Below are positions 62,789-64,000 of a stretch of 64,000 nucleotides of DNA, piece after piece. This stretch comes from Chitinophaga horti. GTDB taxonomy: Bacteria > Bacteroidota > Bacteroidia > Chitinophagales > Chitinophagaceae. Below the pieces are notes generated by a model. It had not been told where the DNA came from and did no database searches. It saw only the letters and a program-made list of their open reading frames with translations. The stretch is taken from positions 4,960,001-5,024,000 of the forward strand of contig NZ_CP107006.1 of assembly GCF_022867795.2 (NCBI RefSeq). The letters are read 5' to 3'. Made by a program: the position numbers and the translations under genes. Within the stretch, counting starts at the first letter, position 1, and every line of letters begins with the position of its first letter.

Positions 62789-64000
62789 TTATTCTGTTTT
62801 CAGACTTTTGACCGGATCGGAGAAGGCGGTGCTTAATGCGCGTCCACCTACGGTAATCCAGGCGATGAGTACAGACGTCAGGATGGCGATTGCAAACACG
62901 CCCACACCCATCGGCGCTCTATAGGCAAAATCCTGCTGCCACGACTGCATAAAGTACCAGGCAATGGGTGCGGAAATCAGGAAAGCGATGCCCGTAAGCA
63001 CCGTGAACTCGCGGGAGAAGAGGTAAAGAATATTCGCCACCGAAGCACCTAACACTTTACGAATGCCCATTTCCTTCTTGCGCTGCACGGCCATGAACGA
63101 CACCAGCCCGTACAGTCCCAGGCAGGAAATGAAGATGGCGATACCGGCAAAGATTTCGTACACGGTTGCCAGTTGTTGCTCCTCCCGGTAAAAGCTGGCC
63201 ACTTTATCGTCGAGGAACTGGTAACTATAACTGTAATCGGGATAAGCGGCGTTCCAGTACTTTTCGATGGCATCCATGGCCGGTTTCACATTTGCGACTG
63301 ACAGACGGATATTCAACACCCGGTACTGCCGCATGGCTGACGACATCAAAATAGGATCGATATGATTGTGTAAGGAACTGCTGTGAAAATCTTTGATCAC
63401 TCCCACGACCGGTAAATTCATCTGCCCCCACAGATCGATGCGTTTACCGATGATCTCGGAAGGATGTTTTAAACCCAGTTTACGCACTAACGACTCATTC
63501 ACAATAAACTCGCGCACCGTATCGGAGGCCGATGAGTAATTATGACCGGCTACAAAATCAATATTGTACACTTTAAAGAAGTCACCATCCGCCCATTTGA
63601 TCGTGGTGGGCCAGTCGGTACCTTCGGAGCGGTTATCGTACCGGAAGCCCGACCACCAGTGGCCATAGTCCGACGGCGTGACGGAGCTGGCACTGACCAT
63701 CGATATACCGGGCTGCTGCAGCAACTGTTGCCGTAACACCGCGATGCGCGAACGACTGGCACTGTCTGGCGGTATAGGTACGTTCACGACTGATTCTTTG
63801 TTATAACCGATGGGCGTATTGCGGAAGTAATCCATTTGGTTCAACACCACGAGCGTGCCGATAATGAGCATTTGTGCGATCACGAATTGGAAAACGACGA
63901 GTGCACGGCGTAAGGACAGGCCGCCGATCGTTTTGGCGGTAATCCTGTTCTTCAACGCCATTACCGGGTTAAAGCCCGATAGTACAATGGCCGGATAAAA
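62789..64000 (-). CDS. FtsX/MacB-type ABC transporter permease, N-terminal part missing
   Basis: The frame is open to the window edge (404 codons visible). At the edge it reads AIVLSGFNPVMALKNRI, a typical segment at the end of the first FtsX core domain. A MacB-like periplasmic domain (about 50-270, VNVPIPPDSASRSRIAVLRQ) follows, then a second FtsX domain with ISCLGLYGLVSFMAVQRKKE and RKVLGASVANILYLFSREF near the C-terminus. Proteins of this kind occur in repeated families in Bacteroidota, often near regulators of efflux or stress. The complete protein should be about 800 residues. The substrate is unknown. Confidence 0.92.
   Translation of the reverse strand, partial: FYPAIVLSGFNPVMALKNRITAKTIGGLSLRRALVVFQFVIAQMLIIGTLVVLNQMDYFRNTPIGYNKESVVNVPIPPDSASRSRIAVLRQQLLQQPGISMVSASSVTPSDYGHWWSGFRYDNRSEGTDWPTTIKWADGDFFKVYNIDFVAGHNYSSASDTVREFIVNESLVRKLGLKHPSEIIGKRIDLWGQMNLPVVGVIKDFHSSSLHNHIDPILMSSAMRQYRVLNIRLSVANVKPAMDAIEKYWNAAYPDYSYSYQFLDDKVASFYREEQQLATVYEIFAGIAIFISCLGLYGLVSFMAVQRKKEMGIRKVLGASVANILYLFSREFTVLTGIAFLISAPIAWYFMQSWQQDFAYRAPMGVGVFAIAILTSVLIAWITVGGRALSTAFSDPVKSLKTE

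Overview
The window is chromosomal DNA from a Bacteroidota bacterium, most likely Chitinophagaceae and close to Chitinophaga. The reasons are a SusC/SusD pair with a STN-type SusC under an ECF sigma/FecR switch, a Y_Y_Y-propeller sensor kinase, LytS/LytTR and NarL-type regulators, DUF6580 next to BtuB, many secreted glycoside hydrolases, and weak ribosome binding sites. The genus is inferred; no 16S gene is present. Both ends cut through genes: an exopolysaccharide tyrosine kinase on the left and a FtsX/MacB-type permease on the right.

Layout. 1-6.7 kb: exopolysaccharide/capsule genes (Wzc/GumC-like chain-length kinase, Wza-like export lipoprotein, a Wzi-like protein) with a LuxR-type regulator, a PAS histidine kinase and a stand-alone receiver. 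6.8-10.4 kb: a large secreted protein of unknown function, a cupin, a very acidic small protein and a quinone-oxidoreductase-like enzyme. 10.5-14.4 kb: the most unusual region. It holds a protein joining a RING/zinc-ribbon-like CxH...CxxC motif to a TerD-like domain, a 120-nt tRNA-like RNA in its leader, and a divergent WYL-domain regulator. The intergenic DNA carries two matching dyads and three copies of a spaced 13-base motif, and the WYL gene ends in a triplicated 68-bp repeat. 14.4-17.9 kb: a TlpA-like thioredoxin with an overlapping LytS/LytTR pair. 17.9-20.2 kb: an old-yellow-enzyme homologue and an MFS exporter. 20.4-26.7 kb: an SGNH esterase, an AGE epimerase, a GH130 phosphorylase and a sodium symporter with a divergent AraC regulator, which together look like import and phosphorolysis of beta-mannosyl disaccharides.

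26.7-32.8 kb: a hybrid kinase and a NarL-type sensor/regulator pair. 32.8-34.3 kb: a three-gene HipB/HipS/HipT-like cassette whose kinase subunit has lost both catalytic aspartates. 34.6-39.2 kb: a small HTH-like ORF, repeat-like DNA, a lipocalin-like lipoprotein, a TPR membrane protein, a Cys/Met-metabolism PLP enzyme and an APC permease. 39.3-43.1 kb: a cobalamin riboswitch ahead of a BtuB receptor, a DUF6580 membrane protein and a BtuF-like protein without a signal peptide. 43.1-45.0 kb: XRE-cupin regulator, MarC protein, tRNA-Arg(CCG) and a small membrane protein. 45.1-48.9 kb: a tight operon of a Tat-exported flavin amine oxidase, a Tat-exported aminotransferase and a secreted Hint-domain protein.

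49.0-62.7 kb: an interspersed repeat with 14-bp terminal inverted repeats and an 11-bp tandem array, then a polysaccharide utilisation locus on the minus strand: ECF sigma, FecR, SusC, SusD, GH51 arabinofuranosidase, GH2 beta-galactosidase and GH43. The enzyme set points to an arabinose- and galactose-containing plant glycan. 62.8 kb to the end is the C-terminal part of an ABC permease.

The strongest candidate for an undescribed system is the tRNA-like RNA with the RING/TerD-like protein and WYL regulator at 10.5-14.4 kb.
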